From Pseudomonadota bacterium (GTDB lineage: Bacteria; Pseudomonadota; Gammaproteobacteria; Acidithiobacillales; Acidithiobacillaceae): a stretch of 11,936 bases of DNA. Shown in pieces: positions 1 through 6,533 of this stretch (its first letter is position 1; every line of letters starts with the position of its first letter). The notes under the pieces were generated by a model. That model did no database searches. It saw only the letters and a program-made list of their open reading frames with translations, and was not told the DNA's origin. The translations under genes were made by a program, and so were the position numbers. The stretch is taken from contig JAKAFG010000041.1 of assembly GCA_021818125.1 (NCBI GenBank), positions 1 through 11,936 on the forward strand, read 5' to 3'.

Positions 1-45
1 TCCGATCTCCCGACCACCTCGAGAATCGGCGGTAGCTTACGCAAG

Positions 46-91
46 CCCGCCCGGAGGCGGGAAACAAAAAAACGTCAGGCGTTTTCCCGCC
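46..91 (-). terminator. Competing inverted repeats at the 3' end of ispH, possible terminator
   Basis: Three GC-rich arms can pair in two exclusive ways. The arm at 46-51 (CCCGCC) pairs with 56-61 (GGCGGG) around a 4-base loop. The arm at 56-64 (GGCGGGAAA) can instead pair with 83-91 (TTTCCCGCC), which lies in the last codons of ispH. On the minus strand a run of seven T follows the ispH stop codon, but it lies between the arms rather than after the last one. This is therefore not a textbook intrinsic terminator. A role in ending or protecting the ispH transcript is inferred from position only. Confidence 0.35.
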
Positions 92-1025
92 GCGTCTGTG
101 CCTGCACCAGCGCCAATGGCAGACTGAAAGTGACCTTCTCCTCTACACCGGGCGTCTCTTTCGGAATCCTCGCACCCCAGCTCAGGAGGGTGTCGATAAT
201 CCCTTGCACCAGGCTTTCTGGCGCCGAGGCTCCGGCGCTGATACCGATTCTCTCCACACCGTCAAACCATTCACGGTTTAACTGTTGGGCATCTTCAATA
301 AGATGGGTCGGCGTCCCCAGCCGGGTACCCAATTCCGCTAAACGGCTGGAATTGGAGCTGTTCGGCGCACCCACCACCAGCAGAATATCCACGTCGGGTG
401 CCAGCGATTTCACCGCATCCTGACGGTTCTGGGTCGCGTAACAAATGTCGTCCTTCTTCGGTCCTTCAATCAGCGGGAAACGCGCACGCAAGGCAACAAT
501 CACCTCAGCGGTATCGTCCATGCTCAGGGTCGTCTGGGTGATGTAAGCGAGCCTCTCCGGGTTGCGAGGCGCCAACGTCGCCACATCGACGACATTGGAG
601 ACCAGATACATCATGCCTTCTTCCACCTGACCCATGGTACCCTCCACCTCCGGATGTCCGGCGTGACCGATGAGCACCATCTCCATGCCATCCCGGCTGT
701 ATTTCTTGACCTCCATATGCACCTTGGTCACCAGCGGACAGGTGGCGTCAAAGACGCTCAGCCCTCTTGCGGCCGCATTCTGGCGGACCGCGATGGGCAC
801 CCCATGGGCGCTGAAAATCACCGTCGCCGCGTCCGGCACTTCATCCAGCTCTTCGACGAAGATGGCACCACGGGCGCGCAGGTCTTCGACGACATGACGG
901 TTGTGAACGACCTCATGACGCACATAGATGGGCGCACCAAAAAGCTCCAGGGCGCGATCGACAATCTGAATCGCTCGATTGACCCCGGCGCAAAAACCAC
1001 GCGGATTCGCTAACAAAATGTCCAT
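75..1025 (-). CDS. ispH: 4-hydroxy-3-methylbut-2-enyl diphosphate reductase (IspH/LytB)
   Basis: This is the final enzyme of the MEP pathway, a cytoplasmic iron-sulfur protein that reduces HMBPP to IPP and DMAPP. At 316 residues the protein is of normal length. It starts with MDILLANPRGFCAGV, the typical family N-terminus, so the start is secure. The three cluster-binding cysteines are present at Cys12, Cys96 (DATCPLV) and Cys195 (DDICYATQNRQ). Substrate-site residues are also present: His41, His121 and His124 with Glu126 (HAGHPEVEG), Thr165, the Ser-Ser-Asn stretch at 223-225 and Ser267. The upstream ribosome binding site is weak (GGGA on the minus strand). It lies 87 bp downstream of rsmE on the same strand and may be cotranscribed with it. 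No damage is seen and the identification is firm. Confidence 0.97.
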   Translation of the reverse strand: MDILLANPRGFCAGVNRAIQIVDRALELFGAPIYVRHEVVHNRHVVEDLRARGAIFVEELDEVPDAATVIFSAHGVPIAVRQNAAARGLSVFDATCPLVTKVHMEVKKYSRDGMEMVLIGHAGHPEVEGTMGQVEEGMMYLVSNVVDVATLAPRNPERLAYITQTTLSMDDTAEVIVALRARFPLIEGPKKDDICYATQNRQDAVKSLAPDVDILLVVGAPNSSNSSRLAELGTRLGTPTHLIEDAQQLNREWFDGVERIGISAGASAPESLVQGIIDTLLSWGARIPKETPGVEEKVTFSLPLALVQAQTRRENA

Positions 1026-1054
1026 GCTGAAATTCCCGAAATTAATCAGGTTCG

Positions 1055-1093
1055 ATGGTCTATCCTGCCGCCCGCCCTGTCAAGAAGACGGGC
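1055..1093 (-). promoter_or_regulatory. Possible ispH promoter and hairpin in the rsmE-ispH gap
   Basis: On the minus strand a perfect TTGACA (1078-1083) lies about 55 bases before the ispH start. The matching -10 is poor: GACCAT at 17-base spacing (1055-1060) or TAGACC at 15-base spacing (1057-1062). The same stretch can fold into a 7-bp stem with one bulge (1074-1081 with 1087-1093, loop AAGAA), with no T tract on either strand. Either a weak internal promoter or an intercistronic hairpin would explain it. Confidence 0.25.
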
Positions 1094-1112
1094 TGGCTCT
1101 GACGGGGGCGAC

Positions 1113-1841
1113 TCAGAGATCGCCCCACAGCGCCTGGGCGACGGCGATGGCGGCGATGGCGGCGGTCTCCGCGCGCAGGATGCGCGGTCCCATGCGCAAC
1201 GAGCGAAAGCCGTGGGCCTGCGCGGCGGCTACCTCCTCCGGTCCCAGCCCACCCTCGGGGCCACTGAGCAAGGTAATCTCCGGCCCCGGATGACCTCCTA
1301 TGCTGACGAAGCGCGCACCGCCCTCCGGATCCAGGACCAAGGGCGTCCCGCGCACGGCGTTCCAGGCCGCTTCCAGCGCCAGAGGCGGAGCCAGCTCCGG
1401 AATGGTCGTGGCGCCACTTTGCTCACAGGCGGCAATAACCATGTCCCGCCAGCGCGCCAGACGCTTCTCCCCACGAGCTTCACTCAGTTGCACCAGCCCG
1501 TGGCGGCAGGCGACCGGCTGAATCCGTTGCACCCCGAGTTCTACCGCCTTCTGCAAACTCCAGTCCCAGCGCTCTCCCCGGATCAGGGGCAAAAAGACCT
1601 GAATAGCCAAGGGTGAGCGCGTCACTTGTGGACAACGCTCAACAACCTCCAGCAATGCCGCCCCTGAAGACACCCCGACCAGAATGGCGCGATAGGCAGC
1701 ACCATCACCATTGAACAGGGTCAGCGGCTGCCCATTGCGGGCACGCAGCACCTTGAGCAGATGGTGGCTGGGGCCTGCCGGGAGCAGAAAAGACCCGCTT
1801 TCTGGAAGGTTCGAATCAGCGTATAAATGGATGCGCGGCAT
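1113..1841 (-). CDS. rsmE: 16S rRNA (uracil(1498)-N3)-methyltransferase RsmE
   Basis: RsmE methylates N3 of U1498 in 16S rRNA of the small subunit using S-adenosylmethionine, and belongs to the knotted SPOUT class. The 242 residues match the family length. An N-terminal PUA-like part (about 1-70) is followed by the SPOUT domain. Family signatures are KAVELGV at 98-104, EQSGATTIPE near 140-149, GPEGG at 194-198 and MGPRILRAETA at 217-227, the last forming the SAM-binding knot. The start at 1841 is fixed because the next in-frame upstream ATG (1851-1853) is followed one codon later by a stop. No Shine-Dalgarno sequence is visible, so the start may be read weakly or from a short leader. It is divergent from the unknown gene at 1909 and upstream of ispH. 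Confidence 0.95.
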   Translation of the reverse strand: MPRIHLYADSNLPESGSFLLPAGPSHHLLKVLRARNGQPLTLFNGDGAAYRAILVGVSSGAALLEVVERCPQVTRSPLAIQVFLPLIRGERWDWSLQKAVELGVQRIQPVACRHGLVQLSEARGEKRLARWRDMVIAACEQSGATTIPELAPPLALEAAWNAVRGTPLVLDPEGGARFVSIGGHPGPEITLLSGPEGGLGPEEVAAAQAHGFRSLRMGPRILRAETAAIAAIAVAQALWGDL

Positions 1842-1875
1842 AGGTTACGACATTGAGCGGGAGAACATGGGTGGG

Positions 1876-1884
1876 ATTATATCA
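1876..1884 (-). promoter_or_regulatory. Extended -10 promoter for rsmE(-ispH)
   Basis: Read on the minus strand the sequence is TGATATAAT, a perfect TATAAT preceded by TG at the extended -10 position. No good -35 lies 16-18 bases upstream, which extended -10 promoters tolerate. Transcription would begin about 28 bases before the rsmE start. On the + strand the overlapping bases give only weak motifs for the divergent gene (TTGAGC at 1853-1858 and TATATC at 1878-1883, spacing 19). Confidence 0.55.
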
Positions 1885-1908
1885 TCGTGGCGCTGGCGTG
1901 GGTGACAC

Positions 1909-2352
1909 ATGATCAAAGACTCCGATTGCCGGCGCCCCCCGGTCTGGCAGACGCGGCCCGGCCTGGTCCCCGCCTGGATCTACAATCAGGCCCTCATTCT
2001 GCAGCATGCCGCCACTGGCCCCGTTTTCATCCCCCTGCGCTACGTCTCGGTCATGGCCATCCTGCTGGAGCGAGAATGGGTGTTCTGCGACTACATCGGC
2101 GGCCGGGTCGCCGTGAGCGTCTGGCACCACTTCGATCCCCGGTCCCGGGAAGACTTGCATGAGAGCGTGACTTGCCAGATGGATCTTTTCAGCCCGGAAG
2201 GAGAAGAGATTCTGCGTCGCATGCCCATGGAATTTCATCAAGCCTTGAACAACGCCGTCAAAAAGTCCGCAGAAAAAAGGCGGTACTCCGCCCAGGTGAT
2301 CGCTCTGGATGCCCAACCCCGTCGGGACCCAGGCCCAGAGCCTGAGAACTAA
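1909..2352 (+). CDS. Hypothetical protein, 147 residues, upstream of the Calvin operon
   Basis: I do not recognise this protein. The reading frame is open over 147 codons and starts at ATG 1909. An in-frame TGA at 1903-1905 excludes an earlier start, and GGTGA at 1901-1905 offers a modest ribosome binding site. Residues 38-75 are hydrophobic with aromatic residues (GPVFIPLRYVSVMAILL, then VFCDYIGGRVAVSVW) and look more like beta strands of a soluble fold than a membrane segment, since charged residues interrupt them. Residues 97-125 are helical in character and rich in Glu and Lys. The last eleven residues are a Pro/Arg/Glu tail. There is no signal peptide. It runs in the same direction as the Calvin genes, 149 bp ahead of glpX, so it may be cotranscribed by read-through or be an independent gene. 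Confidence 0.75.
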   Translation: MIKDSDCRRPPVWQTRPGLVPAWIYNQALILQHAATGPVFIPLRYVSVMAILLEREWVFCDYIGGRVAVSVWHHFDPRSREDLHESVTCQMDLFSPEGEEILRRMPMEFHQALNNAVKKSAEKRRYSAQVIALDAQPRRDPGPEPEN

Positions 2353-2421
2353 GACCCATACCGAAGACAACGCCCATGACGCCAGAAATCGACCAGTAAT
2401 GGGTCGGCAAGCTGCTGCCGA
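2353..2421 (+). repeat. Inverted repeats between the unknown gene and glpX
   Basis: A perfect 7-bp inverted repeat, GACCCAT at 2353-2359 and ATGGGTC at 2399-2405, encloses 39 bases and begins directly after the stop codon of the unknown gene. Partly overlapping it is a perfect 6-bp hairpin, TCGGCA (2404-2409) and TGCCGA (2416-2421) with a 6-base loop. Neither is followed by a T tract. They could slow or end the upstream transcript or serve as a protein site ahead of the glpX promoter; the sequence does not decide. Confidence 0.4.
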
Positions 2422-2422
2422 G

Positions 2423-2456
2423 TTCCCAAATGCAGCCCTTTGATTTATGCTAAAAC
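2423..2456 (+). promoter_or_regulatory. Candidate promoter of the glpX-tkt-gap-pgk operon
   Basis: TTCCCA (2423-2428) and TATGCT (2446-2451) are each four-of-six matches to the sigma-70 boxes with the ideal 17-base spacer. An alternative -10, TAAAAC at 2451-2456, is preceded by TGC and would be an extended -10. This is the only AT-rich stretch in the 149-bp gap and lies 46-50 bases before the glpX start. It is the best candidate main promoter of the operon, but no single box is strong. Confidence 0.4.
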
Positions 2457-2462
2457 AAATCA
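2441..2462 (+). promoter_or_regulatory. Dyad with CbbR-like spacing, candidate operator
   Basis: TGATTT (2441-2446) and AAATCA (2457-2462) form a perfect 6-bp inverted repeat with a 10-base centre. Within it TGA-N7-TAA (2441-2453) fits the TNA-N7-TNA pattern described for the LysR-type Calvin regulator CbbR, and T-N11-A is also satisfied. It overlaps the candidate -10 region. These patterns are short and degenerate, so chance is a real alternative. CbbR control of Calvin operons is established in related bacteria; binding here is inferred. Confidence 0.3.
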
Positions 2463-2501
2463 TGTCTTCCACCAAATCCGTCACTCAAGGAAAAAAATCG
2501 C

Positions 2502-3446
2502 ATGGCCTCCATAGGTAATCTCGCACTGTCCCTGCTTCCCGTCACTGAATCTGCGGCCCGTGCCGCCAGCGGTTGGATCGGCCGGGGTGAAAAGGAACTC
2601 GGCGACGGTGCCGCAGTGGACGCCATGCGTGCCGCCATCGCCCAGGTCCCCATGCGTGGTGTGGTGATCATCGGTGAAGGCGAAAAAGACGAAGCCCCCA
2701 TGCTCTACAACGGTGAAATTGTGGGCTCTGGTACCGGCCCGGAAGTAGAGATTGCCGTCGATCCCGTCGAAGGCACCACCTTCCTGGCCCAGGGCATGCC
2801 CGGCTCCATCTGCGTGCTGGCGGCGGCTCCCAAAGGCAGCATGTTCCAGCCCGGCCCGGCCTACTATATGGACAAGCTGATTGTCCCGGCCCCGGCTCGC
2901 GGCAAAATAGACCCTGCCGCACCGATGAAGGACAAGCTCCACGACCTGGCTCGCGCCCTCGGCAAAGAGGTCCGTGAATTGCGCATCTTCCTGCTCAAAA
3001 AGCCACGCCACGAAGCCATGATCCGCGAAATTCAGACGGCGGGCGCCACTGTACGCCTGCAGACAGACGGCGACGTCAGCGGCGGCATCATGGCCGCCCT
3101 CGGTACCAAGGTAGATGCCATGATGGGTATCGGTGGCACCCCGGAAGGTGTCATCTCCGCCTGCGCCGCCCGCGCCATGGGTGCAGACATGTTTGGTGCA
3201 TTGTCGCCGCAGAAGCCCGGCGAAGCCGAAGCCATCGCCGCCGCTGGCCTCAAGGCTGGCCAGTGGCTGGGTCGTGACGACCTGGTATCGAGCGACGACG
3301 TGCTCTTTGTGGCTACCGGCCTGACCTCCGGCGACATCCTCGATGGGGTAACCCGCTCCCACTATTTCGTGGAGAGCGAGAGCCTGGTTATTTCCGGTCA
3401 CGACGGCATTTTGCGCCGGGTCCGTACCCATCAACGCATCGACTGA
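2502..3446 (+). CDS. glpX: Class II fructose-1,6-bisphosphatase (GlpX type, CbbF role)
   Basis: It removes the 1-phosphate of fructose 1,6-bisphosphate, an irreversible step of the Calvin cycle and gluconeogenesis, in the cytoplasm. The 314 residues carry the GlpX signatures in order: IGEGEKDEAPML at 57-68, VDPVEGT at 86-92, DGDVSGG at 189-195, GIGGTPEGV at 209-217 and ATGLTSGDILDGV at 271-283. Metal-binding acidic residues of the family (Glu59, Asp87, Glu90, Glu215) are in place. AAGGA at 2487-2491, ten bases before the ATG, supports the start. Class II enzymes of cyanobacteria also act on sedoheptulose 1,7-bisphosphate. Here the acidic insertion that precedes VDP in that type, as I recall it, is absent and the protein looks more like the enterobacterial GlpX, so dual activity is open. 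It leads the operon, 24 bp before tkt. The cbb name for it is cbbF. Confidence 0.94.
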   Translation: MASIGNLALSLLPVTESAARAASGWIGRGEKELGDGAAVDAMRAAIAQVPMRGVVIIGEGEKDEAPMLYNGEIVGSGTGPEVEIAVDPVEGTTFLAQGMPGSICVLAAAPKGSMFQPGPAYYMDKLIVPAPARGKIDPAAPMKDKLHDLARALGKEVRELRIFLLKKPRHEAMIREIQTAGATVRLQTDGDVSGGIMAALGTKVDAMMGIGGTPEGVISACAARAMGADMFGALSPQKPGEAEAIAAAGLKAGQWLGRDDLVSSDDVLFVATGLTSGDILDGVTRSHYFVESESLVISGHDGILRRVRTHQRID

Positions 3447-3470
3447 TTTTTATTTATAAGGAGTGTTTTT

Positions 3471-5468
3471 ATGACTGTCACCCGTACTGATCTGGCGAAC
3501 GCGATCCGCGTTCTCACCATGGACGCCGTGGAAAAAGCGAAATCCGGCCATCCCGGCATGCCCATGGGCATGGCGGATATTGCCGAAGTGCTGTGGAACG
3601 ACTTCCTGGTCCACAACCCCGCCAATACCCACTGGGCCAACCGCGACCGCTTTATCCTGTCCAACGGGCACGGCTCCCTGCTGCAATACGCGCTCCTCCA
3701 TCTCACCGGCTACGATGTCTCTATGGAAGACCTCAAAAACTTCCGCCAGTGGCACAGCAAGACCCCTGGTCATCCGGAGTACCGCGACACTCCGGGTATT
3801 GAAACAACCACAGGCCCCTTGGGTCAGGGTCTTGCCAACAGCGTCGGTATGGCGCTGGCGGAGCGCATGCTCGCCGGCCACTTCAACCGGCCCGGTCACG
3901 AAATCATCAATCACTACACCTATGTATTCCTCGGCGATGGCTGCCTCATGGAAGGCGTTTCCCACGAAGTCTGTTCTTTAGCGGGCGTCTGGGGGCTCAG
4001 CAAGCTCATCTGTTTCTACGACGACAACAACATCTCCATTGACGGTCATGTGGATGACTGGTTCGCCGATAACACTCCGGCCCGTTTCGAGGCTTACGGC
4101 TGGCATGTGATCCGCCATGTCGACGGCCACGACCCCGAAGCCATCAGAACGGCCATCATTGATGCCCGCAAACAGACCAGCAAGCCCACCCTGATCTGCT
4201 GCAAGACGGTCATTGGCCATGGCTCCCCCAACAAGGCGGGCAGCCATGACTGTCATGGCGCGCCTTTGGGCGCCGAAGAGATATGCCTGACCCGGGAAAA
4301 CCTGGGTTGGTCCGCGGAGCCGTTCCAGATCCCCGAGGCCATTTACCGGGCCTATGATGCCCGGGCCAAGGGGGAGGCCGCCGAGGGCGACTGGAAGACC
4401 CGTTTCGCCAGGTATCGGGAACTCTATCCCGAAGAAGCGGCGGAACTCGAACGGCGCCTGGCAGGTACCCCCAGCGGCGGTTTCGATGACGCGGTGACGG
4501 CGCTTATTGCCGGTTTCCGTGCGGCAGCGCCCAAGATCGCCACCCGTGTGGCATCCGGCCAGTGCATTCAAGGCGTTGCAGCGGCATTACCCGAGTTTGT
4601 CGGTGGCTCTGCCGATCTTACCCCTTCCAACAACACCCATTGGAAAGAAGCCATCGACATCGGCAAACATCGCCTGATGGGTAACTACATCCACTACGGC
4701 GTACGCGAATTCGGCATGTCCGCCATCATGAACGGCATTGCCCTCTACGGTGGCTTCCTGCCCTTCGGCGGCACCTTCCTGATCTTCTCCGACTATAGCC
4801 GCAACGCCATTCGGATGTCGGCGCTGATGGGCATTCGTGTGGTCTACGTGATGACCCACGACTCCATCGGTCTGGGTGAAGACGGCCCCACCCATCAGCC
4901 CATCGAGCAGGTCAACAGCCTGCGCCTGATCCCCAACCTCAACGTCTGGCGCCCGGCGGATGCCGTGGAAACCGCCATCGCCTGGGAGTCCTCCGTTAAG
5001 CTGGAGCGGACGCCGTCCCTGCTGGCCCTCAGCCGACAGAACCTCCCGGCCCTGCCGCATACCGACGAAACCGTGGCCAACGCCCGCCGCGGCGGCTATG
5101 TGATCAAGGATGCCGAGGGCGGCAAAGCCAAGGGTATCCTCATCGCCACCGGCTCCGAAGTGGAGTTGGCGCTGGCGGCACAGGCCAAGCTGGCGGCGCA
5201 GGGACATCCGGTGCGCGTGGTTTCCATGCCTTGCATGGACATCTTCGCGGCACAGGATGCGGCATATCAGGAGAGCGTCCTCCCCATCAGCATCACCAAG
5301 CGCGTCGCTATCGAAGCGGGCACCACGGGGCTCTGGTACAAGTATGTGGGCCTGCACGGCGCGGTCATCGGTATCGACCGCTTCGGCGCTTCGGCCCCGG
5401 CTCCGATCCTGTTCGAAAAATTCGGCTTCACGGTGGATAACGTGGTCGCGCGTTTCCAGACACTGTAA
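3471..5468 (+). CDS. tkt: Transketolase (CbbT)
   Basis: Transketolase moves two-carbon units between sugar phosphates in the reductive pentose phosphate cycle, yielding xylulose 5-phosphate, ribose 5-phosphate and erythrose 4-phosphate. It needs thiamine diphosphate and Mg. The 665 residues are full length. The thiamine-binding motif runs from GDG at 155-157 to NN at 186-187. Other conserved residues are His27 (SGHPGMPMG), His67 (NGHGS), His262 (SHDCHG), the catalytic Glu413 (VREFGM), His463 (MTHDS), His475 and Arg522 (SRQNLP). The three domains (pyrophosphate, pyrimidine, C-terminal) are all present. AAGGAG at 3458-3463, seven bases before the ATG, is a strong ribosome binding site. It sits between glpX (24 bp) and gap (34 bp) in the same transcript. 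The identification is firm. Confidence 0.97.
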   Translation: MTVTRTDLANAIRVLTMDAVEKAKSGHPGMPMGMADIAEVLWNDFLVHNPANTHWANRDRFILSNGHGSLLQYALLHLTGYDVSMEDLKNFRQWHSKTPGHPEYRDTPGIETTTGPLGQGLANSVGMALAERMLAGHFNRPGHEIINHYTYVFLGDGCLMEGVSHEVCSLAGVWGLSKLICFYDDNNISIDGHVDDWFADNTPARFEAYGWHVIRHVDGHDPEAIRTAIIDARKQTSKPTLICCKTVIGHGSPNKAGSHDCHGAPLGAEEICLTRENLGWSAEPFQIPEAIYRAYDARAKGEAAEGDWKTRFARYRELYPEEAAELERRLAGTPSGGFDDAVTALIAGFRAAAPKIATRVASGQCIQGVAAALPEFVGGSADLTPSNNTHWKEAIDIGKHRLMGNYIHYGVREFGMSAIMNGIALYGGFLPFGGTFLIFSDYSRNAIRMSALMGIRVVYVMTHDSIGLGEDGPTHQPIEQVNSLRLIPNLNVWRPADAVETAIAWESSVKLERTPSLLALSRQNLPALPHTDETVANARRGGYVIKDAEGGKAKGILIATGSEVELALAAQAKLAAQGHPVRVVSMPCMDIFAAQDAAYQESVLPISITKRVAIEAGTTGLWYKYVGLHGAVIGIDRFGASAPAPILFEKFGFTVDNVVARFQTL

Positions 5469-5502
5469 ATCATTCATTTTAAAACGTTGAGGAGTTCACA
5501 TT

Positions 5503-6519
5503 ATGGCATTGCGTATTGGTATTAACGGCTATGGGCGTATCGGACGGAACATCCTGCGGGCGGTGTACGAAGCAAACCGGACTGACAAAGTCCATATCGT
5601 CGCGGTCAACGACCTGGGCAGCCCCGAAACCAACGCCCACCTGACACAGTATGATTCCGTGCATGGCAAATTCCCTTTCCCGGTGAACGTCGATGACGGC
5701 GACATGCTGATCGGCGACGACCGGGTCAAAGTGCTCGCCGAACGCGATCCTTCCAAGCTGCCCTGGGGTGATCTGGGTGTGGACGTAGTCCTGGAGTGCA
5801 CAGGCTTCTTTGCCTCCCGCGAAAAGGCGGCCCTGCATCTCAAGGGCGGCGCCAAGAAAGTGCTGATCTCCGCACCGGCGAAAGATGCGGTCGACCTCAC
5901 CGTCGTCTACGGCGTCAACCACCAGTTGCTCGACCCCGCCAAGCACCACATCGTCTCCAACGGCTCCTGCACCACCAACTGCCTGGCGCCTCTGGCCAAG
6001 ACCCTGAATGATCTGGCTGGCATCGAGGGTGGCACCATGAACACCATCCACTCCATGACCAATGACCAGCGCATTATCGACGTCTATCACGAAGACCTGC
6101 GCCGCGCCCGTGCTGCTGGCATGAGCATGATCCCCACCAGCACCGGTGCCGCCAAGGCCATCGGCCTGGTACTGCCAGAGCTGGCCGGTAAGCTGGACGG
6201 CTTCGCCATCCGCGTGCCCACGCAGAACGTCTCCCTCGTTGACCTCACCTGTATCGTCAACAAGGAAGTCTCCGTCGACGAAATCCATGCGGCGATGAAG
6301 GCGGCCAGCCAAGGCGCGCTCAAGGGTGTCTACGGCTACAACGACAAGCCCCTGGTCTCCATCGACTTCAACCACAACCCGCACTCCTCCACCTACGAGT
6401 CCTCCCTGACCAAGGTCAAGGGCAAACTGGTCAAGGTCTGCTCCTGGTATGACAACGAGTGGGGCTTCTCCAACCGCATGGTGGATACCGCCCTCGCCAT
6501 GATGGGTCAGGCCCGCTGA
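5503..6519 (+). CDS. gap: Type I glyceraldehyde-3-phosphate dehydrogenase (CbbG)
   Basis: It interconverts 1,3-bisphosphoglycerate and glyceraldehyde 3-phosphate with a nicotinamide cofactor, in the reductive direction during CO2 fixation. The Rossmann start INGYGRIGRN (7-16) and the active-site SCTTNC (155-160, catalytic Cys156) with His183 are intact, and the length of 338 is normal. Asp37 in the VND motif suggests it can use NAD. At the position where strictly NAD-dependent enzymes usually have Leu-Pro it carries Val194-Tyr195 (DVYHEDLRR), as in proteobacterial CbbG and in erythrose-4-phosphate dehydrogenase (Epd). Epd is the main alternative, but the Calvin-operon setting favours GAPDH. 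GAGGAG at 5489-5494, eight bases before the ATG, fixes the start. The pgk start follows 14 bases after the stop. Confidence 0.95.
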   Translation: MALRIGINGYGRIGRNILRAVYEANRTDKVHIVAVNDLGSPETNAHLTQYDSVHGKFPFPVNVDDGDMLIGDDRVKVLAERDPSKLPWGDLGVDVVLECTGFFASREKAALHLKGGAKKVLISAPAKDAVDLTVVYGVNHQLLDPAKHHIVSNGSCTTNCLAPLAKTLNDLAGIEGGTMNTIHSMTNDQRIIDVYHEDLRRARAAGMSMIPTSTGAAKAIGLVLPELAGKLDGFAIRVPTQNVSLVDLTCIVNKEVSVDEIHAAMKAASQGALKGVYGYNDKPLVSIDFNHNPHSSTYESSLTKVKGKLVKVCSWYDNEWGFSNRMVDTALAMMGQAR

Positions 6520-6533
6520 GAGGAGGACCCGCC

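Noticed and set aside
1..45. End of a tRNA or of another gene at the left edge
   Set aside because: No CCA end, T-arm consensus or convincing reading frame is seen in these bases; only short dyads are present.
1853..1883. Sigma-70 boxes on the + strand for the unknown gene
   Set aside because: TTGAGC and TATATC are 19 bases apart and each match only four of six. The overlapping minus-strand TGATATAAT explains the AT-rich site better.
1882..2484. 200-codon open frame on the minus strand opposite the unknown protein
   Set aside because: This was considered because the sense gene is not recognised. The sense frame has a ribosome binding site, a bounded start and ordinary protein composition, while the antisense one spans the promoter gap and starts inside it. 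It cannot be excluded completely.
2481..3434. 317-codon open frame on the minus strand opposite glpX
   Set aside because: Its translation is low in recognisable motifs and high in His and Gly. The sense frame is a clear GlpX protein.
6459..6533. Upstream in-frame extension of pgk into the end of gap
   Set aside because: The open frame is accidental. AGGAGG positions the start at 6534 and the resulting length matches the family.
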